Positions 50,333 through 59,376 of a stretch of DNA of 64,000 bases are shown piece after piece (positions within the stretch are counted from its first letter, which is position 1; each line of letters starts with the position of its first letter). Under the pieces are notes generated by a model. It had not been told where the DNA came from. It ran no database searches and saw only the letters and a list, made by a program, of their open reading frames with translations. The DNA is taken from the NCBI RefSeq assembly GCF_014646295.1, contig NZ_BMNE01000006.1, positions 434,001-498,000 on the forward strand, given 5' to 3'. The stretch comes from Nocardia rhizosphaerihabitans (GTDB taxonomy: Bacteria; Actinomycetota; Actinomycetes; Mycobacteriales; Mycobacteriaceae). The position numbers and the translations under genes were made by a program.

Positions 50333-51271
50333 CTACTCGCCCGCGCCCAGGTACCAGTCCGGTGCGCCCTCGGTCGGCAGGTCGTGCAGCTTGTCGGGGT
50401 TGCGGACGATATTGATCGCGACGATGCGGCCCGCGTCGATGACGAACGAGAAGACGCCGGTATTGGCGCCGTCGAACACCACCAGGCCGGGCACGCCGTT
50501 GACCAGGACCGCCCGGCCCCACGCCCCGGCCGCCGACGGCGCGTGGTACCAACCGAGCAGCGCCTTGGCGATGAGCTCGGCACCGTGCAGCGGCTGGCGG
50601 ATGGCGGGCACCTTGCCGCCGCCGTCGGCGGTGAGCACCACGTTCTCGTCGAGGACGCCGAGCAGCGAGCTCAGATCACCCGAGCGCCAGGCCAGGGAGA
50701 AGGCCGAGACGACCTTCTCCTGTTCGGCGGGCGAGGCAGGGAAGCGCGGGGTGCCGGACTCCACGTGCTTGCGGGCGCGGGAGGCGAGCTGACGGACGGC
50801 GGCCGGGGTGCGGCCGACGACCTCGGCGACCTCGGGGCCGGTCATGCCGAACACGTCCTGCAAGACGAAAGCCGTTCGCTCGGCGGGGGACAGCGATTCC
50901 AGCACGACCAGCAGGGCGGTGGTGACCCGTTCGTCCTGGGAGATCCGGTCGGCCGGGTCGTCCCAGGTGGTGACCTCGGGCTCCGGTAGCCATTCGCCGA
51001 CATACTGCTCGCGGCGGGCGCGCGCCGAACCGAGCTGATCGAGGGCCAGCCGACCGGTGACGGTGGTCAGCCAGGCGCGCAGATTGTCGATCTCGCCCGC
51101 CTTGCCCGCCTCGTGGTGGCGCTGCAGGCGCAGCCACGCGTCCTGCACCACGTCCTCGGCGTCGGTGAGGCTGCCGAGCGTGCTGTAGGCGAGCCGGCGC
51201 AGGTAGGGGCGGTGCTCCTCGAAACGGCGGGCCAGTTCGCCCTGGTCGAGCTGCTGGGGTGCGTCGGTCAT
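50333..51271 (-). CDS. SigJ-like ECF sigma factor with C-terminal SnoaL-like domain
   Basis: 312 residues from MTDAPQQLDQGELARRFEEHRPYLRRLAYSTLGSLTDAEDVVQDAWLRL, region 2 of the ECF41/SigJ group. Region 4 is SPAERTAFVLQDVFGMTGPEVAEVVGRTPAAVRQLASRARKHV. The C-terminal NTF2/SnoaL-like domain (VVSAFSLAWRSGDLSSLLGVLDENVVLTADGG...GVFSFVIDAGRIVAINIVRNPDKL) is typical and controls sigma activity. No oxidoreductase partner is adjacent, unlike the paralogue at 19.1 kb. Confidence 0.87.
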   Translation of the reverse strand: MTDAPQQLDQGELARRFEEHRPYLRRLAYSTLGSLTDAEDVVQDAWLRLQRHHEAGKAGEIDNLRAWLTTVTGRLALDQLGSARARREQYVGEWLPEPEVTTWDDPADRISQDERVTTALLVVLESLSPAERTAFVLQDVFGMTGPEVAEVVGRTPAAVRQLASRARKHVESGTPRFPASPAEQEKVVSAFSLAWRSGDLSSLLGVLDENVVLTADGGGKVPAIRQPLHGAELIAKALLGWYHAPSAAGAWGRAVLVNGVPGLVVFDGANTGVFSFVIDAGRIVAINIVRNPDKLHDLPTEGAPDWYLGAGE

Positions 51272-51388
51272 CGTTGTTCGCCGTTCGGTCGTCTGGCCCG
51301 GTCTGGGCGAGTGTATGAGTGTGGTCGCAGAGATGACGAACCAGCGGGGACGGGTGTGACATTCCCGCTGTCGGCTACCCTCGGCCGG

Positions 51389-52312
51389 GTGCAGAAGGGG
51401 ACATCGACCGCGGTCGGGCTGATGCTGGGATTCGCGCTCGATCGAGTGTTGGCCGATCCGCGTCGTTGGCATCCGGTAGCCGGATTCGGCTCGGCGGCAG
51501 CGGCTTTGGAACAGATGACCTATGCCGACGATCGGCGTGCCGGTGTGGTGCACGAGGTGGTCGCGGTGGGTTCGGTCGTCGGGATCGGGGTGCTGGCCGC
51601 GCGCGGCGGTGTGCTCGCCACCGCGCTGGCCACGTGGACCGCGCTCGGTGGACGCAGCCTGGCGCGCGCCGGGCAGGCGATGGCCGAGCGGCTCGACGCC
51701 GGGGACATCGACGGGGCCCGGGAGCTGCTGCCCTCGCTGTGCGGGCGTGACCCGTCGGTGCTGGACGCGGACGGGCTGGCCAGGGCGGCGCTGGAATCGG
51801 TCGCCGAGAACACCGCCGATGCGACCGTCGCGCCGCTGCTGTGGGGTGCTGTCGCCGGGGTGCCGGGGCTGCTCGGGTACCGGGCCGTCAACACGCTCGA
51901 CGCGATGGTCGGCTACCGCAACGAGCGGTACCTGCGGTTCGGGTGGGCTGCCGCGCGGACCGACGATCTGGCGAATGTCGTTCCCGCCAGGGTCACCGGA
52001 CTGATCACGGCCGCACTCGCGCCGCTGGTCGGCGGCACGCCTGCTGCCGCGTGGCGAGCCTGGCGGCGGGATGCGGCCAAGCATCCGAGTCCGAATGCCG
52101 GGGTCGTGGAAGCGTCCATGGCCGGTGCCCTCGGCGTCCGGCTCGGTGGCCGGACCCAGTACCGGCACGGTGCCGAACTCCGGCCGACGCTGGGCGACGG
52201 GCCCGCACCGACCACGGCCGATCTGCGCCGGGCAGTTCGCATGTCCGAGGCGGTGCAGGTGGGCGCGCTAATGGTGTCGGTGGTGGTTGCGGGGGTGCTC
52301 CGGCGGCGGTGA
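51389..52312 (+). CDS. cobD: Adenosylcobinamide-phosphate synthase CobD (CbiB)
   Basis: 307 residues from GTG. Family motifs: LDRVLADPRRWHPVAGFGSAAAALEQ, LPSLCGRDPSVLDADGLARAALESVAENTADATVAPLLWGAVAGVPGLLGYRAVNTLDAMVGYRNERYLRFGWAAARTDD, and AGALGVRLGGRTQYRHG. It is a polytopic membrane enzyme attaching the aminopropanol side chain to cobyric acid in cobalamin synthesis. A GTG 11 codons upstream would give a longer start; I chose the one nearest the family alignment. Divergent orientation to SURF1 genes and to sigma matches the mycobacterial block. Confidence 0.92.
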   Translation: MQKGTSTAVGLMLGFALDRVLADPRRWHPVAGFGSAAAALEQMTYADDRRAGVVHEVVAVGSVVGIGVLAARGGVLATALATWTALGGRSLARAGQAMAERLDAGDIDGARELLPSLCGRDPSVLDADGLARAALESVAENTADATVAPLLWGAVAGVPGLLGYRAVNTLDAMVGYRNERYLRFGWAAARTDDLANVVPARVTGLITAALAPLVGGTPAAAWRAWRRDAAKHPSPNAGVVEASMAGALGVRLGGRTQYRHGAELRPTLGDGPAPTTADLRRAVRMSEAVQVGALMVSVVVAGVLRRR

Positions 52313-52352
52313 GGTGGGCTTCGCGGCTACTGAAGTGGCAGTGAAGATGCGG

Positions 52353-52379
52353 CTGGGACTTGGTGTTCGGTAGTCCCAG
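52353..52379 (+). terminator. Hairpin after cobD
   Basis: CTGGGACT and AGTCCCAG form a perfect 8-bp stem with an 11-base loop 40 bp past the cobD stop. No T run. Confidence 0.5.
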
Positions 52380-52548
52380 CACGGTGTGCGCTGTGTTTTG
52401 GCGCGCTGGCGCGAACCGGCTGCTGCGCGACCGGACCCTCCTCGGGGTCGGGTCGTGCGGGGCTGGGAGTGCGGGAGGTCGCGACTTCGGGCTAGGTAGA
52501 TAGAGCGGTCACCCTGTGCCCGAATCGAGCCCGATTGCCCGGGTTGTC

Positions 52549-53421
52549 TCAGCGGTTGCGGCCATAACGGTCGGCCAGGCGGGCTTCGGTGGTTGGTGCG
52601 GCCGGGGTATCGGACTCGGCGGTCGGTGTGGCGGTGACGTCGGCGTGCGTCGAGGCTTCCGCGCGGTCGCGGCGGCGGGCGCGGAGTTCGGCGACGACGA
52701 AGTAGCCGAGGCCGAGGGGGGCCATGATGCCGAAGGCCAGCCATTGGAGGCCGTAGGAGAGGTAGGGGCCCGCGTCGAGTTGGGGGAGGGGGCTGGGTGT
52801 GAAGGCGCCGGGCTGGCCCTCGGCCAGTTGCAGGTAGCCGCCTTTGTCCGTGCCGGTGGGGATGGGGGTGAGTGGGGTGCCGAGGACGAGGGATTCCTGG
52901 GCGGTGTCGACCGTGTAGACCTGGCGGTAGCCGTCCTGGGTGCTCGGCGGCTTGTCCGCGACCACGCCCTCGGAGGCGCGCACGCGGGCTTCGAGGCGCT
53001 GGGGGCCGGTTGGGGGAGCTGCGATGGCCGGGGGACGGGTGCCGTCGACGGCGGCGACCAGGCCGCGGTCGACGAGCAGGGTGCGGCCGTCGTCCAGGCG
53101 GAAGGCGTCGAGGACGGCGTAGCCGGGGGCGCCGTCGAGATGCCGCAGGCGCACCAGAACGGTCGATTCAGGGACGTACGCGCCGCTCGCGGTGACCTTG
53201 CGCCATTCGGTGTGCGCGGCCGGGTCGCCGTCGAGGACGCTGACCACGTCCACCGGGTCGGCCTGCACGGAGTCGGCGATCAGCTGGTTGCGGTGCTCGG
53301 TGCTGGTGTTCTTGCCCAGCTGCCACGGCGCGAGGACGGTGAAGCACAGGTAGGCGAACGCCGCGACGATCACGGCGAGGATGAGCCAGCTCGGGCGCAG
53401 CAGGAACGTGAGTTTGCGCAT
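52549..53421 (-). CDS. SURF1 family cytochrome oxidase assembly protein
   Basis: 290 residues. Two membrane segments (about 10-30 and 222-245) flank an extracytoplasmic loop, the SURF1 topology. Motifs are LAPWQLGKNTSTEHRNQL, VLVRLRHLDGAPGYAVLDAFRLDDGRTLLVDRGLVAA and YLSYGLQWLAFGIMAPLGLGYF. SURF1 helps insert heme a into cytochrome aa3 oxidase. The long acidic/basic tail (RRRDRAEASTHADV...) is cytoplasmic and variable. It overlaps ptpA by one base (TGATG). Confidence 0.9.
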   Translation of the reverse strand: MRKLTFLLRPSWLILAVIVAAFAYLCFTVLAPWQLGKNTSTEHRNQLIADSVQADPVDVVSVLDGDPAAHTEWRKVTASGAYVPESTVLVRLRHLDGAPGYAVLDAFRLDDGRTLLVDRGLVAAVDGTRPPAIAAPPTGPQRLEARVRASEGVVADKPPSTQDGYRQVYTVDTAQESLVLGTPLTPIPTGTDKGGYLQLAEGQPGAFTPSPLPQLDAGPYLSYGLQWLAFGIMAPLGLGYFVVAELRARRRDRAEASTHADVTATPTAESDTPAAPTTEARLADRYGRNR

Positions 53422-53915
53422 CAGCGTCGCGCGTCGGCGGGAGTGCGGGCGTCGAGTTCGGCGCGCACCCAGTCGAGCAGGCCGGGGACGGCGGCTTCGA
53501 TCTGATCGCGGACCAGCTCGAAGTCGGACTGGTCGCCGTAGTACGGGTCGGGCACGTCGCGGCCGTCGGCGGCGGGGTCGAAGCTGCGCAGCAGCCTGCG
53601 CTGTTCGGTGGGCACGCCGCGGTGGGCCAGCTCCCGGTCGTGCCCGGTGTCCAGGGCGACGATCAGATCGGCGTCACGATGCTCGGGACCGAAGGTGGCC
53701 GCGATGTGGTCGGTGGGGTAGCCGGCGTGGCGCAGCGTCGTCTCGGTACGCGGATCGGCCGGATCGCCGACATGCCACGATCCGGTGCCCGCGCTGGTCA
53801 CCCGTACCCGGTTCGCGAGACCGGCACGGTACAGATGCGCCTCGAACATCTTCGCCGCCATCGGCGAGCGGCAGATGTTTCCTGTGCAGATGAATGACAC
53901 GTGCAGCTGTCCCAC
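53421..53915 (-). CDS. ptpA: Low-molecular-weight protein tyrosine phosphatase PtpA
   Basis: 164 residues from GTG. The active site CTGNICRS (C10 nucleophile, R16) and acid/base D123 in DPYYGD with Y125/Y126 are intact. In mycobacteria PtpA is secreted and targets host proteins, but the enzyme is widespread. Overlaps the SURF1 gene by one base, so they are co-transcribed. The kinase gene ptkA that precedes ptpA in mycobacteria is not here. Confidence 0.93.
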   Translation of the reverse strand: MGQLHVSFICTGNICRSPMAAKMFEAHLYRAGLANRVRVTSAGTGSWHVGDPADPRTETTLRHAGYPTDHIAATFGPEHRDADLIVALDTGHDRELAHRGVPTEQRRLLRSFDPAADGRDVPDPYYGDQSDFELVRDQIEAAVPGLLDWVRAELDARTPADARR

Positions 53916-53967
53916 GGAGCCATTCTCGCCCGAGCCGCCGAATTGCCGCCACGTAGGGTGTTCAACT

Positions 53968-55032
53968 GTGTTCCAGGACTCCGTCGACCCCGCGATGCTT
54001 CGCCACCACGGCGACGTCGAGGCGCGCCCTGGGATGCTCGATTTCGCGGTGAACGTCCGCGGCGTCGCCCCGCCCGCCTGGCTGCGCGATCGCCTCGCCG
54101 CCCGCCTGGACGACCTCGGCCGCTACCCGAGCGCTGAGGACGAAGCCGCCGCCCGCGCCGCCGTCGCCGCCCGCCACGGCCGCACCCCCGACGAGGTGCT
54201 GCTGCTGGCAGGCGCCGCCGAAGGGTTCGCCATGCTGCCCCGCCTGGCCCCACGCCTGGCCGCGGTCATCCACCCGTCCTTCACCGAGCCCGAACTGGCA
54301 CTGCGTGAAGCGGGCATCCAGGTGACGCGGGTGATCCTGGAACGCCCGTACACACTCGACCCCGCGCTGGTCCCCGAAGACGCCGATCTCGTCGTCCTCG
54401 GCAACCCCACCAACCCCACCTCGGTCCTGCACCCCGCCGCCACCATCCAGGCGTTGCGGCGGCCGGGTCGCCTCGTCGTCGTCGACGAAGCCTTCGCCGA
54501 CGCGGTCATGCCGGACCCCGCCGAGCTCACAGTGCAGGCCGAGCCGGAGTCGCTGGCCGCGCTGTCCGCACCCGACGTGCTCGTGCTCCGCAGCCTCACC
54601 AAGACGTGGGCGCTGGCCGGACTGCGTTGCGGCTATGCCCTCGGCGCTCCCGAGGTGCTGGCCCGGCTCGCCCACGGTCGTCCGCACTGGCCGCTGGGCA
54701 CCCTCCAGCTCGAGGCGATCGTCGCCACCGCCGCACCGTCGGCTGTCGTCGAGTCCCACCACGACGCCCGCCTGATCGCTGCCGAGCGCGCCGCCATGAT
54801 CGACCGCCTCACCGCCCTCGGCATCGATGTCCACACCCCGGCGTCGGGCCCCTTCCTCCTCCTCCGCGTCCCCGACGGCGAACTGGTGCGCAAGCGCCTG
54901 GCCGACCGCGGCATCGCCGTCCGTCGCGCCGACACCTTCCCCGGTCTGAGCCCCGACCACCTGCGCGTGGCTGTGCGCGGCACGGCCGAAGTCGATCGGC
55001 TGATCGACGGTCTGCGAGCCGTGCTGTGGTGA
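53968..55032 (+). CDS. cobC: CobC-like L-threonine-O-3-phosphate decarboxylase (Rv2231c-type)
   Basis: 354 residues from GTG. Class I/II PLP aminotransferase fold: LGNPTNPTSVL for substrate contact, VVDEAFADAVM, and the PLP lysine in SLTKTWALAGLRCGY. CobC/CobD-type decarboxylases make (R)-1-amino-2-propanol phosphate for the cobalamin nucleotide loop. Some relatives are histidinol-phosphate aminotransferases, so the exact reaction is inferred from the cob gene neighbourhood. Confidence 0.88.
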   Translation: MFQDSVDPAMLRHHGDVEARPGMLDFAVNVRGVAPPAWLRDRLAARLDDLGRYPSAEDEAAARAAVAARHGRTPDEVLLLAGAAEGFAMLPRLAPRLAAVIHPSFTEPELALREAGIQVTRVILERPYTLDPALVPEDADLVVLGNPTNPTSVLHPAATIQALRRPGRLVVVDEAFADAVMPDPAELTVQAEPESLAALSAPDVLVLRSLTKTWALAGLRCGYALGAPEVLARLAHGRPHWPLGTLQLEAIVATAAPSAVVESHHDARLIAAERAAMIDRLTALGIDVHTPASGPFLLLRVPDGELVRKRLADRGIAVRRADTFPGLSPDHLRVAVRGTAEVDRLIDGLRAVLW

Positions 55033-55184
55033 GCACGGCCGGATGTCCGGCATCGCCAGGCTCGGCGATGGGGCACAGGGCCGGTGTCTCCGCTCGTCGA
55101 GCGGGCGGTAAAAAGCGTTGTGGTGCAAGGTGATCCCGTCACCACGACGGTGACGGGTATGTCAACGGAACGAAGGAGGCGGCG

Positions 55185-56300
55185 GTGACCGACCTGGCCG
55201 AACTGATCGGGGTGCTCGACGCGGCGTATCCGCCGAGGCTGGCCGAATCGTGGGATTCGGTCGGGCTCGTGTGCGGTGAGCCGGCGCAGGAAGTCACCAA
55301 GGTGGTGTTCGCGGTCGACGCCACCGCTGCCGTGGTCGACGAGGCGATCGAGTGGGGCGCACAGGCTTTGGTCGTGCACCACCCGTTGCTGCTGCGCGGG
55401 GTCGACACCGTCGCCGCCGATACCCCCAAAGGCGCTCTGCTGCACCGGTTGATCCGCTCCGGTTGCGCTCTGTTCTCCGCGCACACCAACGCCGACTCCG
55501 CCGATCCCGGTGTCTCCGACGCGCTGGCCGCCGCCGTCGGCCTCACGGTCACCGGTCCGCTGGATCCCAAACCGGTTGCCTCCGTGGACAAATGGGTGAT
55601 CCAGGTCCCGCAGACGCACACCGCCTCGCTCATGTCGGCGTTGTTCACCGCGGGCGCCGGCGCGATCGGCAACTACCGCGAAGCCGCCTGGTACACCGCG
55701 GGCACCGGCCAGTTCCGGCCGCTGCCCGGCGCGAATCCGGCGCTCGGTGTGGTCGGCACGGTGCAGACGGTCACCGAGGACGCCGTCGAGGTGGTCGCGG
55801 CGCCGACCTCGCGCCTCGCGGTCCTGGCGGCCCTGCGCGCGGCCCACCCGTACGAGGAACCCGCGTACCACGTCACCGAACGCGCACCGCTGCCGTCCTC
55901 GCTCGGCATCGGCCGCATCGGTGAACTCCCCGAGCCCGAAACCCTGCGCGAATTCACCGCGCGCGTCGGTGTCGGCCTGCCGCGCACCGTCTGGGGTGTC
56001 CGCGCCGCGGGCGACCCCGACCGCGTCATCCAGCGGGTGGCCGTCTGCGGCGGTGCGGGCGACTCCTACCTGAACGTGGCCATCCGCGCGGGCGTCGACG
56101 CCTACCTCACCTCCGACCTGCGCCACCACCCCGTCGACGAACACCTCCGCCGCGGCGGCCCCGCCCTCGTCGACGCCGCCCACTGGGCCACCGAGTTCCC
56201 GTGGTGCGGTCAGGCCGAGCGGATCGTCCGCACCGCCCTGCCCGGCCTGACCACCCGGGTATCCGCCCTGCGCACCGACCCGTGGACGGTCACCGGCTGA
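55185..56300 (+). CDS. Nif3-like dinuclear metal center protein (Rv2230c-type)
   Basis: 371 residues from GTG with GAAGGAGG before it. The Nif3/GTP cyclohydrolase I type 2-like fold is shown by ESWDSVGLVCG, LVVHHPLLLRGVDT (two adjacent metal His), FSAHTNADSADPGVSDALA, and the late AVCGGAGDSYLNVAIRAGVDAYLTSDLRHH with further metal His. The insert in the middle is the PII-like domain of long Nif3 proteins. Function uncertain, maybe metal handling. It precedes the zinc-ribbon gene as in mycobacteria. Confidence 0.9.
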   Translation: MTDLAELIGVLDAAYPPRLAESWDSVGLVCGEPAQEVTKVVFAVDATAAVVDEAIEWGAQALVVHHPLLLRGVDTVAADTPKGALLHRLIRSGCALFSAHTNADSADPGVSDALAAAVGLTVTGPLDPKPVASVDKWVIQVPQTHTASLMSALFTAGAGAIGNYREAAWYTAGTGQFRPLPGANPALGVVGTVQTVTEDAVEVVAAPTSRLAVLAALRAAHPYEEPAYHVTERAPLPSSLGIGRIGELPEPETLREFTARVGVGLPRTVWGVRAAGDPDRVIQRVAVCGGAGDSYLNVAIRAGVDAYLTSDLRHHPVDEHLRRGGPALVDAAHWATEFPWCGQAERIVRTALPGLTTRVSALRTDPWTVTG

Positions 56301-56443
56301 CCCACGCCTACATCGACCGACCGCGCCACAGCCGGGTGCGCGGACAGCCCGGCAGCAGTCCTCGGGTCATGGCGTGCGCACCCCCCGCGGCGCGGTACGG
56401 TTGACCAACCCATCCGTCCACTGTGTTCAGGAGTTCGTGCGCG

Positions 56444-57181
56444 TTGAATGTCGAACCGTCGGTCCAGTCCAAGCTGCTGCAGCTCGCCACTGTCGATGCC
56501 GAGTTGACGCGGATCGCGCACCGCAGGGGCGCGCTGCCCGAGCAGCAGGAGGTGGCACGCCTGGCGGCCGAGCGCAACGGCTACAAGGACGCGGCCGTCG
56601 CGGTGGAGATCGGCATCGACGATCTGGATCGCGACATCCGCAAGCTCGAGGGTGAGGTCGACGCCGTCCGCAAGCGCGAGGACCGCGACCGCGGCATGCT
56701 CACCGCGGGCACCGTCGCCGCCAAGCAGCTCTCCGAGATCCAGCACGAACTGGGCAGCCTGGAGCGTCGCCGCTCGGTGCTCGAGGACGAGCTGCTGACC
56801 GTGATGGAGCAGCGCGAAGCCATGGCCGCCGACCACGATCACGCGGGCGCGCGCCTGAGCAAGGCCGATCAGGACCTGGCCGACGCCGAGCGCCTGCGCG
56901 ACGAGGCGCTGGCCGATCTCGACGTGGCGCAGCAGCGTTGCGAGAAGGACCGCGACGGGCTGATCGGCCTGTTCCCCGACGAACTGCTCGCTGTCTATGA
57001 CAAGCAGCGTTCGGCGCACGGCGTCGGCGCCGCGCTGCTGCAGGCCCGCCGCTGCGGCGCGTGCCGGATCGAGATCGATCGCGGCGAGATGCAGCGCATC
57101 GCCAAGGCCGCGCCCGATGCCGTGGTCCGCTGCCCCGAATGCGGCGCGATCATGGTGCGTACCAAGGAATCGGGGCTGTGA
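56444..57181 (+). CDS. Coiled-coil zinc ribbon protein (Rv2229c-type)
   Basis: 245 residues from TTG with CAGGAG upstream, the same length as the mycobacterial homologue as I recall it. Residues about 5-170 are heptad-rich, charged helices (a long coiled coil, with DRDIRKLEGEVDAVRKREDRDR, LEDELLTVMEQREAM). The C-terminus is a C4 zinc ribbon: ARRCGACRIEI and VRCPECGAIMV. Such proteins are thought to bind nucleic acid or help transcription. Conserved position between Nif3-like and RNase HI. Confidence 0.9.
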   Translation: MNVEPSVQSKLLQLATVDAELTRIAHRRGALPEQQEVARLAAERNGYKDAAVAVEIGIDDLDRDIRKLEGEVDAVRKREDRDRGMLTAGTVAAKQLSEIQHELGSLERRRSVLEDELLTVMEQREAMAADHDHAGARLSKADQDLADAERLRDEALADLDVAQQRCEKDRDGLIGLFPDELLAVYDKQRSAHGVGAALLQARRCGACRIEIDRGEMQRIAKAAPDAVVRCPECGAIMVRTKESGL

Positions 57182-57197
57182 TCGGATCGGTGCGCCG

Positions 57198-58427
57198 ATG
57201 AGCGTGCACGAGGTGATCGTCGAAGCCGACGGTGGCTCGCGGGGCAATCCGGGCCCGGCCGGATACGGCGCCGTGGTCTTCGCCGCCGATCACGTGCGGG
57301 TGCTCGCCGAGCGCAAGGAGTACATCGGCGTCGCCACCAACAATGTGGCCGAATACCGCGGTCTCATCGCCGGTTTGGCGGCTGCGGCCGAGCTGGGTGC
57401 GCGGGTGGTCGCGGTGCGGATGGACTCCAAACTCGTCGTCGAGCAGATGGCGGGACGCTGGAAGGTCAAGCACCCGTCGATGATTCCGCTCGCCGAACAA
57501 GCGCGGGCGCTCGTCGCCGGGTTCGACAAGGTGAGCTTCACCTGGATTCCGCGCGCGGAGAACTCGTATGCCGACCGGCTGGCGAACGAGGCGATGGACG
57601 ACGGCGACATCGTCGGCACCGTCCGCGAGGCCGTCTCCGCCGGGCACACCCCGGGCGACCAGGTGGCCGTGCCCGCTGCCAGGACGAGCGAGCCGGCCCA
57701 TACCGACCGGGTGACCAGCGCGGCAGAGCCCCCGGCTGACCCGGCACTCGATGGCGAAACCACTCCGGCACAGCGGGTTTCGACCAACGCTCCCGGCTGG
57801 ACCGGCGCGCTCGGCAGGCCGACGAGGCTGTTGTTGCTGCGCCACGGCCAGACCGCGTTGTCGATCGAGCGCCGCTACTCCGGTCGCGGCAACCCGCCGC
57901 TCACCGATCTCGGCCGCCAACAGGCCGAGCGCGCCGCGAAAATGCTTGCCGCCAAAGGTGATATCGCCGCCGTCGTCACCTCGCCGCTGCAGCGCGCCCG
58001 TGCCACCGCCGAGGCCGCCGCCGCGGCTCTGGACGTTCCGCTGCGCGTCCTGGACGGCCTCATCGAGACCGATTTCGGCGACTGGGAGGGTCTCACCTTC
58101 GCCGAGGCCGCCCAGCGCGATCCGCAACTGCACACCGACTGGCTCGGCGACCCGTCGATTCCCGCCCCCGGCGGCGAGAGCTTCGATCAGGTGCGCGAGC
58201 GCATCGAGGGGGTACGCCGGGATCTGGTGGCGCTGTACCCGGGTGAGAACGTCGTCGTTGTCAGCCATGTCACCCCGATCAAGACGCTGCTGCAGCTGGC
58301 CCTCGGCGTCGGCCCGTCGCTGCTGTACCGCCTGCACCTGGACCTGGCGTCGCTGTGTATCGCCGAGTTCTATCCCGACGGCGGCGCTTCGGTCCGCCTG
58401 GTCAACGACGTTTCCTATTTGAGCTAG
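57198..58427 (+). CDS. rnhA: Bifunctional RNase HI / histidine phosphatase (Rv2228c-type)
   Basis: 409 residues with two domains. N-terminal RNase HI-like part has acidic residues D11, E52, D76 and D126 (VEADGGSRGNPGPAGYG; NNVAEYRGLI; RMDSKLV; NSYADRLANEA). A Pro/Ala-rich linker leads to a phosphoglycerate-mutase-like acid phosphatase from about 208, with RHGQT (R215, H216) and SHVTPI. The phosphatase part relates to alpha-ribazole phosphatase CobC in cobalamin synthesis, in keeping with nearby cobC and cobD. It cleaves RNA in RNA-DNA hybrids. Confidence 0.93.
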   Translation: MSVHEVIVEADGGSRGNPGPAGYGAVVFAADHVRVLAERKEYIGVATNNVAEYRGLIAGLAAAAELGARVVAVRMDSKLVVEQMAGRWKVKHPSMIPLAEQARALVAGFDKVSFTWIPRAENSYADRLANEAMDDGDIVGTVREAVSAGHTPGDQVAVPAARTSEPAHTDRVTSAAEPPADPALDGETTPAQRVSTNAPGWTGALGRPTRLLLLRHGQTALSIERRYSGRGNPPLTDLGRQQAERAAKMLAAKGDIAAVVTSPLQRARATAEAAAAALDVPLRVLDGLIETDFGDWEGLTFAEAAQRDPQLHTDWLGDPSIPAPGGESFDQVRERIEGVRRDLVALYPGENVVVVSHVTPIKTLLQLALGVGPSLLYRLHLDLASLCIAEFYPDGGASVRLVNDVSYLS

Positions 58428-58547
58428 CCGCTTGTCGCCGGGGCGCGGTACGGTCGCCCAGGTTCGCGGTCGGCGTAACGACGACGCCCCGGCGCTCGAA
58501 AGGTACTCGGGCGTGCGGAATGCCGCGGCCATCGAGAAAGGTACTTG

Positions 58548-59252
58548 ATGAGGTTTCTACGGATGGCGGCGTTCGCGGCGGCCATCGCGGGGGCGCTCAC
58601 CGCGTCCGCTGGTGCGGGCAGCGTGTCGGCCGAACCGAGCGTGGTGCTCGGCGCGGCCTCGGGCATCGTCTTCGACAACAACTCCGGTTGCTCGCTGACT
58701 GCCATCGGCCATGACAACGCGGGCCGCTTGGTCGGCCTCACCGCCGGGCACTGCGCGCCGACGGGAGCGCGGGTCGGCGCCGAGCAGGCGCTGAACGCCG
58801 GTGTCATCGGCACCGTCGCCTTCTCCGACGACGGCGACTACCTGGATTTCGCTGTGCTGCAGCTGGATGCGTCGAAGGTAGTGCCGGTCCGCACGGTCGG
58901 CCAGACCACCGTCGCCGGCATCGGCGGCCCGCCCGGACCCGGCACCACGGTGTGCTCGGACGGGCGCACCAGCGGCCGCAGCTGCGGCGTGGTGTGGGGT
59001 GAGCTCGAAGGCACCTCGATCAACCAGTACTGCTCGCAGCCGGGCGACTCCGGCGGCCCGGTCGTCGTCGGTGACCGCCTGGTCGGCATGAACCAGGGCA
59101 GGCTCACCGGCCTCGGCCCGCTGGACTTCGACGTCCCGTGCACCGGCGGCGCCAACCCGATCCACTCGCCCGCCTACTTCCAGCCCATCGGGGTCATCCT
59201 CGAGGTGCTGAACCGCGCAGGCGGCGTCGGCGCGGGCTTCCAGCCGATCTGA
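58548..59252 (+). CDS. Secreted S1 family serine protease
   Basis: 234 residues. A signal peptide (MRFLRMAAFAAAIAGALTASAG) leads to a short chymotrypsin-like protease: catalytic His in LTAGHC, Asp in DYLDFAVLQL, Ser in QPGDSGGPVVV. Cys at CSL...HC, and two later pairs, give disulphides. There is no long alpha-lytic-type prodomain. Nocardia secrete several such small proteases. A TTG before the ATG is possible but less likely. Confidence 0.9.
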   Translation: MRFLRMAAFAAAIAGALTASAGAGSVSAEPSVVLGAASGIVFDNNSGCSLTAIGHDNAGRLVGLTAGHCAPTGARVGAEQALNAGVIGTVAFSDDGDYLDFAVLQLDASKVVPVRTVGQTTVAGIGGPPGPGTTVCSDGRTSGRSCGVVWGELEGTSINQYCSQPGDSGGPVVVGDRLVGMNQGRLTGLGPLDFDVPCTGGANPIHSPAYFQPIGVILEVLNRAGGVGAGFQPI

Positions 59253-59265
59253 TCCAGCTAGACCT

Positions 59266-59301
59266 CAGGGGCGTCGCACCGGTATCGGTGCGACGCCCCT
59301 G
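59266..59301. terminator. Strong bidirectional terminator hairpin
   Basis: A perfect 16-bp stem (CAGGGGCGTCGCACCG and its complement) with GTAT loop lies 14 bp after the protease stop and 75 bp from the convergent XRE gene stop. It likely stops transcription from both sides. Confidence 0.8.
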
Positions 59302-59376
59302 TCGTCGGTTGCCGACCGGCTCCCGCGGCTCAGGGCCCGAATGGAATTCGAGACGCGCCTGCTGCTCGGAACTCGG

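Noticed and set aside
52313..52548. Cobalamin riboswitch near cobD
   Set aside because: No B12-box or adenosylcobalamin-type helices seen in this gap; only a short hairpin after cobD.
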